Under the pieces are notes generated by a model that searched no databases, was not told the DNA's origin, and worked only from the letters and a program-made list of their open reading frames with translations. Shown piece after piece: positions 37,704 to 45,441 of a DNA stretch of 64,000 nucleotides. This DNA is from CAYNUJ01 sp964573255. Lineage in GTDB: Bacteria > Bacteroidota > Ignavibacteria > Ignavibacteriales > Melioribacteraceae. Numbering within the stretch: the stretch's first letter is position 1; each line of letters opens with the position of its first letter. The DNA is taken from positions 62,001 to 126,000 of the forward strand of contig CAZNJB010000003.1 of NCBI GenBank assembly GCA_964573255.1, given 5' to 3'. The position numbers and the translations under genes were made by a program.

Positions 37704-38738
37704 ATGGAACGTATAATTGATCTGAGAAGCGATACTGTTACAAAACCTTCGGAAGAAATGCGTAAAGCAATGTTCGAAGCGGAGGTTGGAGATGATGTAT
37801 TTAAAGAAGATCCGACTATAAACGAATTGGAAGAATATGCTGCTGATTTACTCGGATTCGAAGCAGCCCTTTTTGTACCGAGTGGAGTAATGGGAAACCA
37901 AATTTGCTTGAATGTGCATACTAATCCCGGAGACGAAGTAATTTGCGATAGGGAATCTCATATCGTGCATTACGAATCCGGTTCCCCTGCTGCTTTAAGC
38001 GGTATTCAATTAATGCTGATTGACGGCGAAAACGGCGTTATGAATGCCGAACAGATTGAAGCGGTTGTTCGTCCTGTTGAAGCATATTATATGCCTCGAA
38101 CTAAGTTGATTGAAATTGAAAATACTCATAATAGAGCCGGCGGTGTAATTCAACCATTGGAAGAAATCAAAAGAATAAAAAATGTTGCCGATAAGTATAA
38201 TTTGAAAATGCACCTTGATGGCGCGCGATTGTGGAATGCTCACGTTGCAACGGGAATTGAACTAAAAGAATACACCCAATATTTTGATTCTGTTTCCTGC
38301 TGTTTATCGAAAGGATTGGGCGCTCCGGTTGGTTCCGTAATTGCCGGGAGTAAAAAGTTTATTGCAGAGGCTTTCCGAGTGCGTAAAGGTTGGGGCGGAG
38401 GTATGCGTCAGGCTGGTATATTGGCTGCAGCCGGACTCTATGCATTAAAAAATAATATCGAACGGCTGAAAGAGGATCATGAAAAAGCGAAACAATTAGC
38501 CAGGGGTCTTAACGATATTGATGGAATTGAAGTTGATTTGGATTCGGTTCAAACAAACATAATTATGTTTAGAGTTAGAACAAAAGAAGTAAATTCAATA
38601 TTGAAAAATCTTACGGAAAAGGGAGTTCTTTTGATACCGGGCGGAGCCGATAAAATTCGAGCTGTCACTCACATGGATGTTAGTTTTGCCGATATTTATA
38701 AAGCGCTGGAGATAATTGAAGAGGAAATGAAAAATTGA
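37704..38738 (+). CDS. ltaE: Low-specificity L-threonine aldolase
   Basis: PLP-dependent enzyme splitting threonine or allo-threonine to glycine and acetaldehyde. The 344-residue protein begins IDLRSDTVTKPSEEMRKAM, the family hallmark, followed by GDDVFKEDPTINELEE. The PLP lysine is in CLSKGLGAPVGSVIAG, and the aspartate-rich cofactor block is HLDGARLWNAH. Length and motifs are standard. It begins 9 bases after lnt. Its 3' end is one base from the convergent microprotein genes. Confidence 0.95.
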   Translation: MERIIDLRSDTVTKPSEEMRKAMFEAEVGDDVFKEDPTINELEEYAADLLGFEAALFVPSGVMGNQICLNVHTNPGDEVICDRESHIVHYESGSPAALSGIQLMLIDGENGVMNAEQIEAVVRPVEAYYMPRTKLIEIENTHNRAGGVIQPLEEIKRIKNVADKYNLKMHLDGARLWNAHVATGIELKEYTQYFDSVSCCLSKGLGAPVGSVIAGSKKFIAEAFRVRKGWGGGMRQAGILAAAGLYALKNNIERLKEDHEKAKQLARGLNDIDGIEVDLDSVQTNIIMFRVRTKEVNSILKNLTEKGVLLIPGGADKIRAVTHMDVSFADIYKALEIIEEEMKN

Positions 38739-38739
38739 A

Positions 38740-38838
38740 TTATTCGGCAAAAAACTCCCTGAAATATCTCAAGAATTTTCTGCTGTTAAAAACTAGTACT
38801 GTGAATAATAATAAGAATAAGACTAAACCGTTCATCAT
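38740..38838 (-). CDS. Predicted 32-residue membrane microprotein
   Basis: The frame reads MMNGLVLFLLLFTVLVF and then NSRKFLRYFREFFAE before a TAA. It has one membrane helix (about residues 4-18) and a basic, amphipathic tail. It begins seven bases after the stop of the first micro-ORF, which suggests co-translation, though its own ribosome binding site is weak. The stop sits one base from the convergent ltaE stop. No homolog is recognised. Similar tiny proteins often stabilise larger membrane complexes; that role is only an analogy. Confidence 0.5.
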   Translation of the reverse strand: MMNGLVLFLLLFTVLVFNSRKFLRYFREFFAE

Positions 38839-38845
38839 TACACCA

Positions 38846-38968
38846 TTATAAAAATAATGAATTTATATATTTACGCTCTTGTTTTAACTTATAAACCGAC
38901 GTAAATGCTTTGTATAACAGTGTAGCGATTACCGAAAAGAAAACAAAGTAAATTAAAACCGATAACAT
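38846..38968 (-). CDS. Predicted 40-residue membrane microprotein
   Basis: The frame reads MLSVLIYFVFFSVIATLLYK, followed by a basic tail (AFTSVYKLKQERKYINSLFL) and a TAA. An AGGAG ribosome binding site sits seven bases before the ATG, the best support for this gene. It has a single membrane helix (about 3-19) with a positively charged C-terminal end. It is too short for the usual length cut-offs. It is divergent from the GT-C membrane protein and followed closely by a second micro-ORF. Confidence 0.55.
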   Translation of the reverse strand: MLSVLIYFVFFSVIATLLYKAFTSVYKLKQERKYINSLFL

Positions 38969-39034
38969 GACTATACTCCTAAATATTCATGTACGTATTA
39001 TAATTATCGAACGTAAAGTAAGATTTGTTTAGGG

Positions 39035-39055
39035 TCACAATTAAAATTTTTGTGA
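39035..39055. repeat. TCACAA-N9-TTGTGA inverted repeat
   Basis: A 6-bp inverted repeat (39035-39040 and 39050-39055) with an AT-rich centre, lying between the divergent micro-ORFs and the GT-C gene start. It could be a regulator site for either side. Confidence 0.35.
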
Positions 39056-39068
39056 TTTCGGTCAATTA

Positions 39069-41045
39069 GTGAATTATATGATAAAAACAGCAATAAAAAG
39101 CCCAAAATTCATTCATAAAATAATTGCAGGCGTTATTTTATGTGCAATCCTTTTCATTTATGTGGACAATATTATTGAAAATGCATTTTACCAGGACGAT
39201 GCCTTTACTACATTTAGATACGTTAAAAATTTCATAGAGGGAAACGGACTGGTTTTTAACACCGGGGAGAAAGTTGAAGGTTACACAAATTTTTTATGGG
39301 TTATGATCCTTTCAGCTTTAGGAAAACTCGGAGTTGATTATATTCGATTTGCACAATACTTATCAGTTTTTTTCGGTGCTTCTGTTTTAATAACTCTTTA
39401 TTTTCTAACTTTTATCGTTATACCAAAAAAGAGCAATTATAAATATTTAATTGCTTTAATACCTCCATTGCTTTTAGCCTACAACGGGGGATTTATTTAT
39501 TGGTCTGTTAGCGCAATGGAAACTTCCCTTTTTATTTTCCTGATATTTGCTGGATTGTTATCGTATTTAGCATATAGGGATTCCCATAAAACGGTTCTAA
39601 TTACCCCCATATTATTTTTATTGGCCGCTTTAACACGACCTGAAGGAGTTTACTTTTACGGCATAATATTTCTATTCGATTTATTAATTGTGAAAAAAAA
39701 GGGAAAGCACTTTTTTAATTTTGAAAGAAAGGCATTGATTGAATTTAGCTTTTTTGCTGTTCCCTTTGCCATCTATCTGCTTTGGAAGTTGTACTATTTC
39801 GGAAATATTTTGCCGAACACTTTTTACGCCAAAACCGGTTTTGGAATATTTTACTTATTACGCGGTTATCGATATATTACCCAAACCTTTACCGATCACT
39901 ACTATTATTTAATTCTAGTCGTACCGATTCTTTTTGCTTTTATTAAATTTTGGAAGAACCCATCGTTGGCATTATTAAATATTCTCATTGTTGCCAATGT
40001 TATTCAAGTTCTAATCGTTGGAGGAGATGTTTTACCGCTTAATAGATTTATGCTTATTGCATTGCCGATTTCATTTGTGCTGTTGAGCTATTGTGTCCAC
40101 TTTGTAATTCTGAAAATGAAAAAGTGGAATTACCCTTCTGCTGTTTTAATTCTGCTATTTTCATATTTCTTTGCCTTGGAAACATATAATGCAGAAAAGT
40201 TAAGAGTTGGAGTATGGCAATCTTATGAACTTGGTTTAGTGGGCAAAATGAAGGAATACGCCAAGTTTTTGAATGCTATTGCTGAAGAAAAGGGATATAC
40301 TCCTACAGTTGCACTATCAACAATCGGTGCACTCTCCTATTATTCAAATGCAAAAGTAATAGATTTTATCGGCCTAACAGATAAGTACGTGGCGCATAAT
40401 CCTAAAATAGTGCCCGGAATTGCAGGAAAAATTTCCGTTCTTTGGAAAGAAAGGAAATACAACACGGATTACATTTTAGAAAACAAACCCGATTACATAA
40501 TCTTTCCATCAGGATTAAAACCTAGCGCATATCCCGAAGCAGCCATTTTTTCGAAAAGGGAGTTTTACAACAATTATTATCCACAGCTTATCTTTTCCGA
40601 AAAAATGGATATTATGCTGCCCGTATATACAAGAAAGGATTTAGTCGATACTGTGAATATCGAAGAAAACGGAGAGGAAAACTGTTCAATTGATTTTGTA
40701 GAATATTACATTCGTGCGAGTAATTATCTCCTTGAAATGAATGACGCAAATAAAGTAGAGAAACTTGAGAGGGTTTCTTATTATTCCGATGCAGCAATCA
40801 ATTCTTGCAGAAGCAGAAGAGATATTCCTCTGGCTTTGTTGGGCATAGCAAATTATCACGCCGGTTATTCCGATAGAGCGGAAAAATTGTTTGAGCAGGC
40901 ATACCAATTCAATAAATATAATTCAATTGCCGTTTTTTATTTGATGAAAATAAATTTTGAAAATAAAAATGATTCGCTTGGGGTAAAGTTTTTGCGGGAA
41001 TTAAAAAAACTTTCCCCTTTTGCTCTTCCGGGAGTATTGAAATAA
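39069..41045 (+). CDS. GT-C-type membrane glycosyltransferase-like protein
   Basis: A 658-residue protein with about ten to eleven membrane spans in its first 370 residues and a soluble C-terminal half. The first extracytoplasmic loop has AFYQDDAFTTFRYVKNFIEG followed by NTGEKVEGYTNFLW. This DDAF...EGYTNF pattern is seen in arabinofuranosyltransferase/mannosyltransferase-like proteins that use lipid-linked sugars, with the paired aspartates as likely catalytic residues. The end (about 590-658) looks TPR-like. The start may be GTG at 39069 or ATG at 39078. Sugar and acceptor are unknown. Confidence 0.75.
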   Translation: MNYMIKTAIKSPKFIHKIIAGVILCAILFIYVDNIIENAFYQDDAFTTFRYVKNFIEGNGLVFNTGEKVEGYTNFLWVMILSALGKLGVDYIRFAQYLSVFFGASVLITLYFLTFIVIPKKSNYKYLIALIPPLLLAYNGGFIYWSVSAMETSLFIFLIFAGLLSYLAYRDSHKTVLITPILFLLAALTRPEGVYFYGIIFLFDLLIVKKKGKHFFNFERKALIEFSFFAVPFAIYLLWKLYYFGNILPNTFYAKTGFGIFYLLRGYRYITQTFTDHYYYLILVVPILFAFIKFWKNPSLALLNILIVANVIQVLIVGGDVLPLNRFMLIALPISFVLLSYCVHFVILKMKKWNYPSAVLILLFSYFFALETYNAEKLRVGVWQSYELGLVGKMKEYAKFLNAIAEEKGYTPTVALSTIGALSYYSNAKVIDFIGLTDKYVAHNPKIVPGIAGKISVLWKERKYNTDYILENKPDYIIFPSGLKPSAYPEAAIFSKREFYNNYYPQLIFSEKMDIMLPVYTRKDLVDTVNIEENGEENCSIDFVEYYIRASNYLLEMNDANKVEKLERVSYYSDAAINSCRSRRDIPLALLGIANYHAGYSDRAEKLFEQAYQFNKYNSIAVFYLMKINFENKNDSLGVKFLRELKKLSPFALPGVLK

Positions 41046-41291
41046 TTGATGATATTATTGACTTCGTTTTTTCTTTCCCGGGCTCTGATGACTTATTATT
41101 ACTTGTCTGCGAAACCTAAAATTCATTCCAATTCCAGTCAATTTTTGAGCTTGTAAAATAAGGAACGTGCACAGCAATCAAGCTCAGCAGTATTAATTCA
41201 CAAAATTCTTCTATTTTTTTTAATAAAATTATACGCGAAATCAGTACAAATAAGAGGTTTTTAGCAAAACTGTAAAACAGCCGACAAAAAG
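41046..41291. other. Gap upstream of the yceI operator
   Basis: AT-rich, no convincing gene. A 35-codon frame from 41049 lacks a ribosome binding site. The region just before 41292 leads into the yceI promoter and operator. Confidence 0.4.
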
Positions 41292-41318
41292 ATGTTGCAA
41301 CATTAAATGTTATAACAT
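41292..41318. promoter_or_regulatory. Two tandem 12-bp palindromes, likely operator of yceI-marR-pigL
   Basis: ATGTTGCAACAT (41292-41303) and ATGTTATAACAT (41307-41318) are both perfect palindromes, differ only in the two central bases, and are centred 15 bases apart. They cover the space between a TTG (41295-41297) and a TATATTTA box (41318-41325), so a bound repressor would block the promoter. The MarR regulator encoded two genes downstream is the natural candidate. Confidence 0.7.
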
Positions 41319-41325
41319 ATATTTA
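41295..41325 (+). promoter_or_regulatory. Candidate yceI promoter (TTG-N20-TATATTTA)
   Basis: TTG at 41295-41297, a 20-base spacer and TATATTTA at 41318-41325 resemble the Bacteroidota -33 and -7 elements with one mismatch. The start codon is 42 bases further on, preceded by an AAAGGAG ribosome binding site. Confidence 0.45.
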
Positions 41326-41367
41326 CATCGTTAATTTTAACAAATAAATATTAAAGGAGTTATACTT

Positions 41368-41955
41368 ATGAAAGCTATTAAATTATTCGCCACATTATTA
41401 CTTTTTTCGGTGATCTCATTAAATGCACAAACAAAATGGACTTTTGATACTGCACATACCGAAGTTAAATTCGAAGTTACTCACCTCGTTATCTCTACAG
41501 TAACAGGATTTTTCAAGGAATTTGAAGGTGAAGTAATTTCAAACGGTGATTCATTTGAAAATGCAACCGTTAATTTTAAAATCAAAACAGCTTCGATTTT
41601 CACAGATAATCAAAAAAGAGATAATCACTTAAAATCCCCCGATTTCTTCGATGCTGAAAAATACCCCGAAATCACATTCAAAAGTAAATCATTCACAAAA
41701 GTAGGTGAAAATACCTATAAATTAGTCGGCGATTTAACAATCAAAGATGTTACTAAAGAAATTACTCTTGATGTAAAACACAACGGTACTATAGTAGATC
41801 CTTGGGGAAATACTAAAGCAGGATTTCATTTAACCGGAAAACTTAACCGTTTTGATTACGGCTTAAAATGGAATGCCTTGATTGAAACCGGTGGTGCAGT
41901 AGTTGGTCAAGATGTAAATTTAAATATCAATGTTGAGTTATTAAAAAAGAAATGA
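41368..41955 (+). CDS. YceI-family periplasmic lipid-binding protein
   Basis: A 195-residue secreted protein with a signal peptide (about 1-20, ending LNAQ). The mature part is the YceI lipocalin-like barrel: WTFDTAHTEVKFEVTHLVIS, then HLKSPDFFDAEKYPEITFKS and VGDLTIKDVTKEITLDVKHN. YceI proteins bind isoprenoid-type lipids and are often induced by stress. A strong AAAGGAG site precedes the ATG. The stop overlaps the marR start (ATGA). Confidence 0.95.
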   Translation: MKAIKLFATLLLFSVISLNAQTKWTFDTAHTEVKFEVTHLVISTVTGFFKEFEGEVISNGDSFENATVNFKIKTASIFTDNQKRDNHLKSPDFFDAEKYPEITFKSKSFTKVGENTYKLVGDLTIKDVTKEITLDVKHNGTIVDPWGNTKAGFHLTGKLNRFDYGLKWNALIETGGAVVGQDVNLNINVELLKKK

Positions 41956-42401
41956 AATTAGAAGACGAAATTAAACAGCCTAAATTTAACAGCGAGTTTC
42001 AAAAACTCGCTGTTAATATTATTTTTACTTATAATTGGTTGAACAATAATCAATTAGCTTTCTTTAAAAAATACGATCTTACCCCGCAGCAATTCAATGT
42101 TTTGAGAATTTTACGGGGACAGCATCCGGAAACAGCTTCCGTAAGTTTGATAAAAGAAAGAATGCTCGACAAAATGTCCGATGCATCACGTCTTGTTGAT
42201 AGACTTGTAGCAAAAGAATTGGTTGAACGTCATATTTGTCCGAAAGACCGCAGGAAAGCAGATGTCAATATTACTGAAAAAGGTCTTAAATTACTGGAGG
42301 AAATTGACGTTAAATTAAACGCTGTTTTTGAGAATCTCGAAAATATTTCTATTGACGAAGCAAAACAATTAAACGCACTACTCGATAAACTAAGAGGTTA
42401 A
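41952..42401 (+). CDS. MarR-family transcriptional regulator
   Basis: A 149-residue winged-helix regulator. The DNA-binding core runs about residues 45-115: LTPQQFNVLRILRG, MSDASRLVDRLVAKELVERH and the wing with CPKDRRKADVNITEKG, containing the D-R-R motif. There is one cysteine (HICPKDRR), so a redox switch is possible but not shown. It is the second gene of the yceI operon and probably controls it through the paired palindromes at 41292-41318. It is followed two bases later by the PIG-L gene. Confidence 0.93.
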   Translation: MKLEDEIKQPKFNSEFQKLAVNIIFTYNWLNNNQLAFFKKYDLTPQQFNVLRILRGQHPETASVSLIKERMLDKMSDASRLVDRLVAKELVERHICPKDRRKADVNITEKGLKLLEEIDVKLNAVFENLENISIDEAKQLNALLDKLRG

Positions 42402-42403
42402 CC

Positions 42404-43108
42404 CTGAAAATACTTTATATTTATCCGCATCCCGACGACGAATCTTTCGGCCCCGCTAATGTTATGGCTAAGCATAGTAGAGAAGGAAACGATGTTTTTC
42501 TTCTCACTCTTACGAAAGGCGGAGCGACTAAACAAAGGTTTAAATTCGATTATTCAATTGAGGAAATGGGTGATGTCCGACAGAAGGAAATGGGCTGCGT
42601 TAAAACTGTTCTTGGACTGGCAGGGTTAAAAATTTACGATTTGCCGGATTCCGGATTAAAAGACTTAGACCCACGCATAATAGAAAAAATAATTTGTGAC
42701 GAAATTGCCGAACTGCGACCAAACATAATTGTCACCTATCCCGTTCACGGAATTAGCGGATTTCACGATCATCTTGTTACTCATGCTGTTGTGAAAAGTT
42801 CTTTTGTTAAAATGAAAGAAAAGATCAAAGAGTTAAAAAGATTAGCTTTCATAACGCTTACAAAGGAATTGGCAGAAAAGAGCAAGCATTTTCGTTTGAA
42901 TTATTCGACAGAATCGGAAATCGATTGCATAGAAGAAGTTGAGGATATTGATATACAAAAAAATTTGGAAGCACTGGATTGCTATAAAACCTTTCTGGAG
43001 ACAATCGAGAAAAGCGGTGTAAAAGAAATGATTCAAAAAAAGGTTGTATTCGAATTTTTTGATGAAAATTATGATCCACCGACTAACTCATTATTTGCCG
43101 ATATTTAA
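42404..43108 (+). CDS. PIG-L-family deacetylase (CTG start)
   Basis: LmbE/PIG-L N-acetylglucosaminyl-type deacetylase, 234 residues when read from the CTG at 42404. This start adds KILYIYPHPDDESFGPANV, which holds the zinc-binding H-P-D-D-E motif; the later ATG at 42464 would delete it. The second metal-site block is YPVHGISGFHDHLVTHAV. An AAGAGG site sits about seven bases before the CTG, and an in-frame stop at 42386-42388 leaves no ATG, GTG or TTG option. Relatives act in bacillithiol, mycothiol and GPI pathways; the substrate here is unknown. It overlaps the convergent response regulator by four bases. Confidence 0.88.
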   Translation: MKILYIYPHPDDESFGPANVMAKHSREGNDVFLLTLTKGGATKQRFKFDYSIEEMGDVRQKEMGCVKTVLGLAGLKIYDLPDSGLKDLDPRIIEKIICDEIAELRPNIIVTYPVHGISGFHDHLVTHAVVKSSFVKMKEKIKELKRLAFITLTKELAEKSKHFRLNYSTESEIDCIEEVEDIDIQKNLEALDCYKTFLETIEKSGVKEMIQKKVVFEFFDENYDPPTNSLFADI

Positions 43109-43785
43109 TTTAAACTATCCTTTTTTACTTCAGCATTATTAAATAAATTCGAGTGAAGAAGATTTCTCATCGACTCAATCAACTTTCGCAACTCTGATTC
43201 TGAATATTCAATAATTTCATTACCATTTTTTATTGTCATCTCCAATAATTGCGATGCAGTCGATATTTTCCCCTCTTCCAGAATTTCTCTTACTTTACCA
43301 AGTTCTTCCAAAAGTGAATTTATCTTAGGGAAGAAAGAGGAATGTGCTGCAGATAATTTATCCATTGCGATATTTAAATTATTCACCTCTTTAAGTAATT
43401 TGTTGGTTTGCGAAGTTTTTAATGCAGATTTAATTCGCATCATAAGTTCAATATGATTAAATGGTTTTTTCACATAATCATAAGCCCCTGCTTCAAAGCC
43501 TTTCTGTACATACTCAGGAGAAGAAAGAGCAGTTACCAAAATAATCGGTATGTGTTTTGTTTTTTCTTCCTTCAATAAAATCTCGCAAACTTCAAATCCT
43601 GTAATTTCCGGCATCATAATATCGAGTAAAACTAAATCAGGAACTTCTTTCTGAGCCAATTCAATCGCCTGATCACCGCGCAATGCTTCTAGTACATTAT
43701 AGCCGGCTTTTTTTAAACGGTATCGGAGAGTTTCAATATTTGTGATTTGATCATCAACAACTAATATTTTTTTCATTTTGTTCAT
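43105..43785 (-). CDS. Response regulator with helical output region
   Basis: A 226-residue two-component receiver protein. The REC domain (about 4-122) has the acidic pair in VVDDQ, the phospho-acceptor aspartate in LVLLDIMMPEITGF, the conserved threonine/serine region in ILVTALSS and the lysine in VKKPF. The C-terminal 100 residues are helical, with a coiled-coil look and no DNA-binding or enzymatic motif, so it may act by protein contacts. No histidine kinase is adjacent. A CRP-type palindrome lies about 110 bases upstream. Confidence 0.88.
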   Translation of the reverse strand: MNKMKKILVVDDQITNIETLRYRLKKAGYNVLEALRGDQAIELAQKEVPDLVLLDIMMPEITGFEVCEILLKEEKTKHIPIILVTALSSPEYVQKGFEAGAYDYVKKPFNHIELMMRIKSALKTSQTNKLLKEVNNLNIAMDKLSAAHSSFFPKINSLLEELGKVREILEEGKISTASQLLEMTIKNGNEIIEYSESELRKLIESMRNLLHSNLFNNAEVKKDSLN

Positions 43786-43890
43786 TTTCCACCCCTAACA
43801 TTTAGCGCTACCAATACAGTTGTGGGAAGTTTTGGTAATCAAAATGAATGTACTATTTATTGAGTCAATAATCAATGCAATAATCTAGTG

Positions 43891-43906
43891 TGTGATAGGA
43901 ATCACA
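43891..43906. promoter_or_regulatory. CRP/FNR-type palindrome TGTGA-N6-TCACA
   Basis: TGTGATAGGAATCACA is an exact TGTGA-N6-TCACA site. It overlaps the phoH stop codon and lies about 110 bases upstream of the response regulator gene. It could be a CRP/FNR-family operator or simply a hairpin (6-bp stem, 4-base loop) at the end of phoH. No T-run follows on the minus strand. Confidence 0.35.
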
Positions 43907-45242
43907 ATAAATTCGAGGCTAATTCCGCAAGTTCAGAGCGTTCACCCTTTTCTAAATTTATATGAGCATAAAGGGGTTGTCCCTTAAAATGTTCAATTAA
44001 ATAGGAAAGACCGTTGGATTGCGAATCGAGATAAGGATGATCGATCTGATAGATATCTCCAGTTAGAACAATCTTAACACCCTCTCCTGCACGAGTAATA
44101 ATAGTTTTAATCTCATGTGGAGATAAATTTTGAGCCTCGTCAACAATAAAAAATATTCTTTGCAAACTTCGTCCGCGTATATAACTTAACGGTTCAACAA
44201 CAAGTTTATCATCTTTTATCATATTGTTTATTGCAATATAATTTTTATCATTTTCAGAAAACTGATCCTGGATAACTTTAATATTATCCCAAAGCGGCTG
44301 CATATATGGTGCAAGTTTACTCTCAACATCACCAGGCAAAAAACCAATATCCTTATTGCTTAATGGAACTACAGGACGTGCAATATAAATTTGTCGATAG
44401 AATTTTTTCACTTGCAAAGCGCTCGCCAACGCCAACAGTGTTTTACCGGTTCCCGCTTTGCCGGTTAATGTAACCAAAGGAATATCCCTATTTAATAAAG
44501 CTTCAATGGCAAATGCTTGTTCGGCATTCCTTGGTGTTATACCGTAAACGCTTTGCTTGTTAACTTTTCTAAAAAGAGTCATATCCATATTTAAACTGGC
44601 AAGAACCGAACGATTGGGATTTCTAATTATATAAAATTTATTAGGAACAGCTTCAGTATCAGTCAGGTCAAAAATCTCATGAGCATCAACTTCGTATGGC
44701 GGTTTATAAAAAGATTGGACAATATTATCATCGAAATCATTAAGCACTTCTTTTCCGGAATAGAGTTCTTCCACACTACGGACTCTATCGGTAGTATAAT
44801 CTTCAGCTCTAACGCCTAAAGACTTAGCCTTCATCCTGAGGTTAACATCTTTAGTAACTAATATTACGGTTCTACCTGTATTTTTTTTATGCAGTTCATA
44901 AGCTGTGGAAAGAATTCGGTGATCGGGGGAATCTTCCTTAAAAACATCCTTAATCTCGGCACTCATTCCTTTACTAATAACAACACGCACTTTCCCCTTC
45001 CCTTCGCCTAATGAAACACCGCCGTTAAATAATTTATCTCCCGTAATTGAATCGAGCATCCTCACGAATTCCCGGGCATTTAAATTGATAACATTACTGC
45101 CGCGCTTAAAATGGTCAATTTCTTCAATTACCGTGAGCGGAATAACAATATCATGTTCTTCAAATTGATTCAAACAGGTGGGGTCGTGGAGAATAACATT
45201 TGTATCAAGCACAAATGTCTTCGGCGTTTTCTTTTTAGCCAT
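43902..45242 (-). CDS. PIN domain - PhoH-family ATPase
   Basis: A 446-residue PhoH2-type protein: an N-terminal PIN endoribonuclease domain (about 6-150: FVLDTNVILHDPTCLNQF, VIEEIDHFKRGSN and LVTKDVNLRMKAKSLG with the acidic metal ligands) joined to a PhoH helicase-like ATPase domain (about 230-446). The Walker A motif is LTGKAGTGKTLLALA, and Walker B is FFIVDEAQNLSPHEIK. Such proteins couple RNA cleavage to ATP-driven unwinding. The length is normal for the fused form. Confidence 0.94.
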   Translation of the reverse strand: MAKKKTPKTFVLDTNVILHDPTCLNQFEEHDIVIPLTVIEEIDHFKRGSNVINLNAREFVRMLDSITGDKLFNGGVSLGEGKGKVRVVISKGMSAEIKDVFKEDSPDHRILSTAYELHKKNTGRTVILVTKDVNLRMKAKSLGVRAEDYTTDRVRSVEELYSGKEVLNDFDDNIVQSFYKPPYEVDAHEIFDLTDTEAVPNKFYIIRNPNRSVLASLNMDMTLFRKVNKQSVYGITPRNAEQAFAIEALLNRDIPLVTLTGKAGTGKTLLALASALQVKKFYRQIYIARPVVPLSNKDIGFLPGDVESKLAPYMQPLWDNIKVIQDQFSENDKNYIAINNMIKDDKLVVEPLSYIRGRSLQRIFFIVDEAQNLSPHEIKTIITRAGEGVKIVLTGDIYQIDHPYLDSQSNGLSYLIEHFKGQPLYAHINLEKGERSELAELASNLL

Positions 45243-45411
45243 GTATTTTACCTCTTATTAGATGAAGGGATTTTCAATGTGCAATCGTTACTAACACATA
45301 TTCGAAATACAATAAATAAATTTTACATTAAATATTCAAATAAAAAATTGGACACTCAAACTATACCTTCTAGCTTTGAAAAATTATCAAGTATTTGTCA
45401 ATTCAATCCCT

Positions 45412-45419
45412 TATTTTTG
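45412..45419 (+). promoter_or_regulatory. TATTTTTG promoter box before trmB
   Basis: TATTTTTG plus C, 22 bases before the ATG, matches the Bacteroidota -7 consensus and the box before era. A TTTG lies only 14 bases upstream, closer than the standard spacing. Confidence 0.4.
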
Positions 45420-45441
45420 CACCTTAAAAATTATTAGAATT

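Noticed and set aside
41049..41156. 35-codon plus-strand frame after the GT-C gene
   Set aside because: No ribosome binding site, no membrane or domain pattern, and it begins just after the upstream stop by chance.
42464..43108. PIG-L start at the first ATG
   Set aside because: This start would remove the zinc-binding HPDDE motif, which lies directly upstream in the same open frame.
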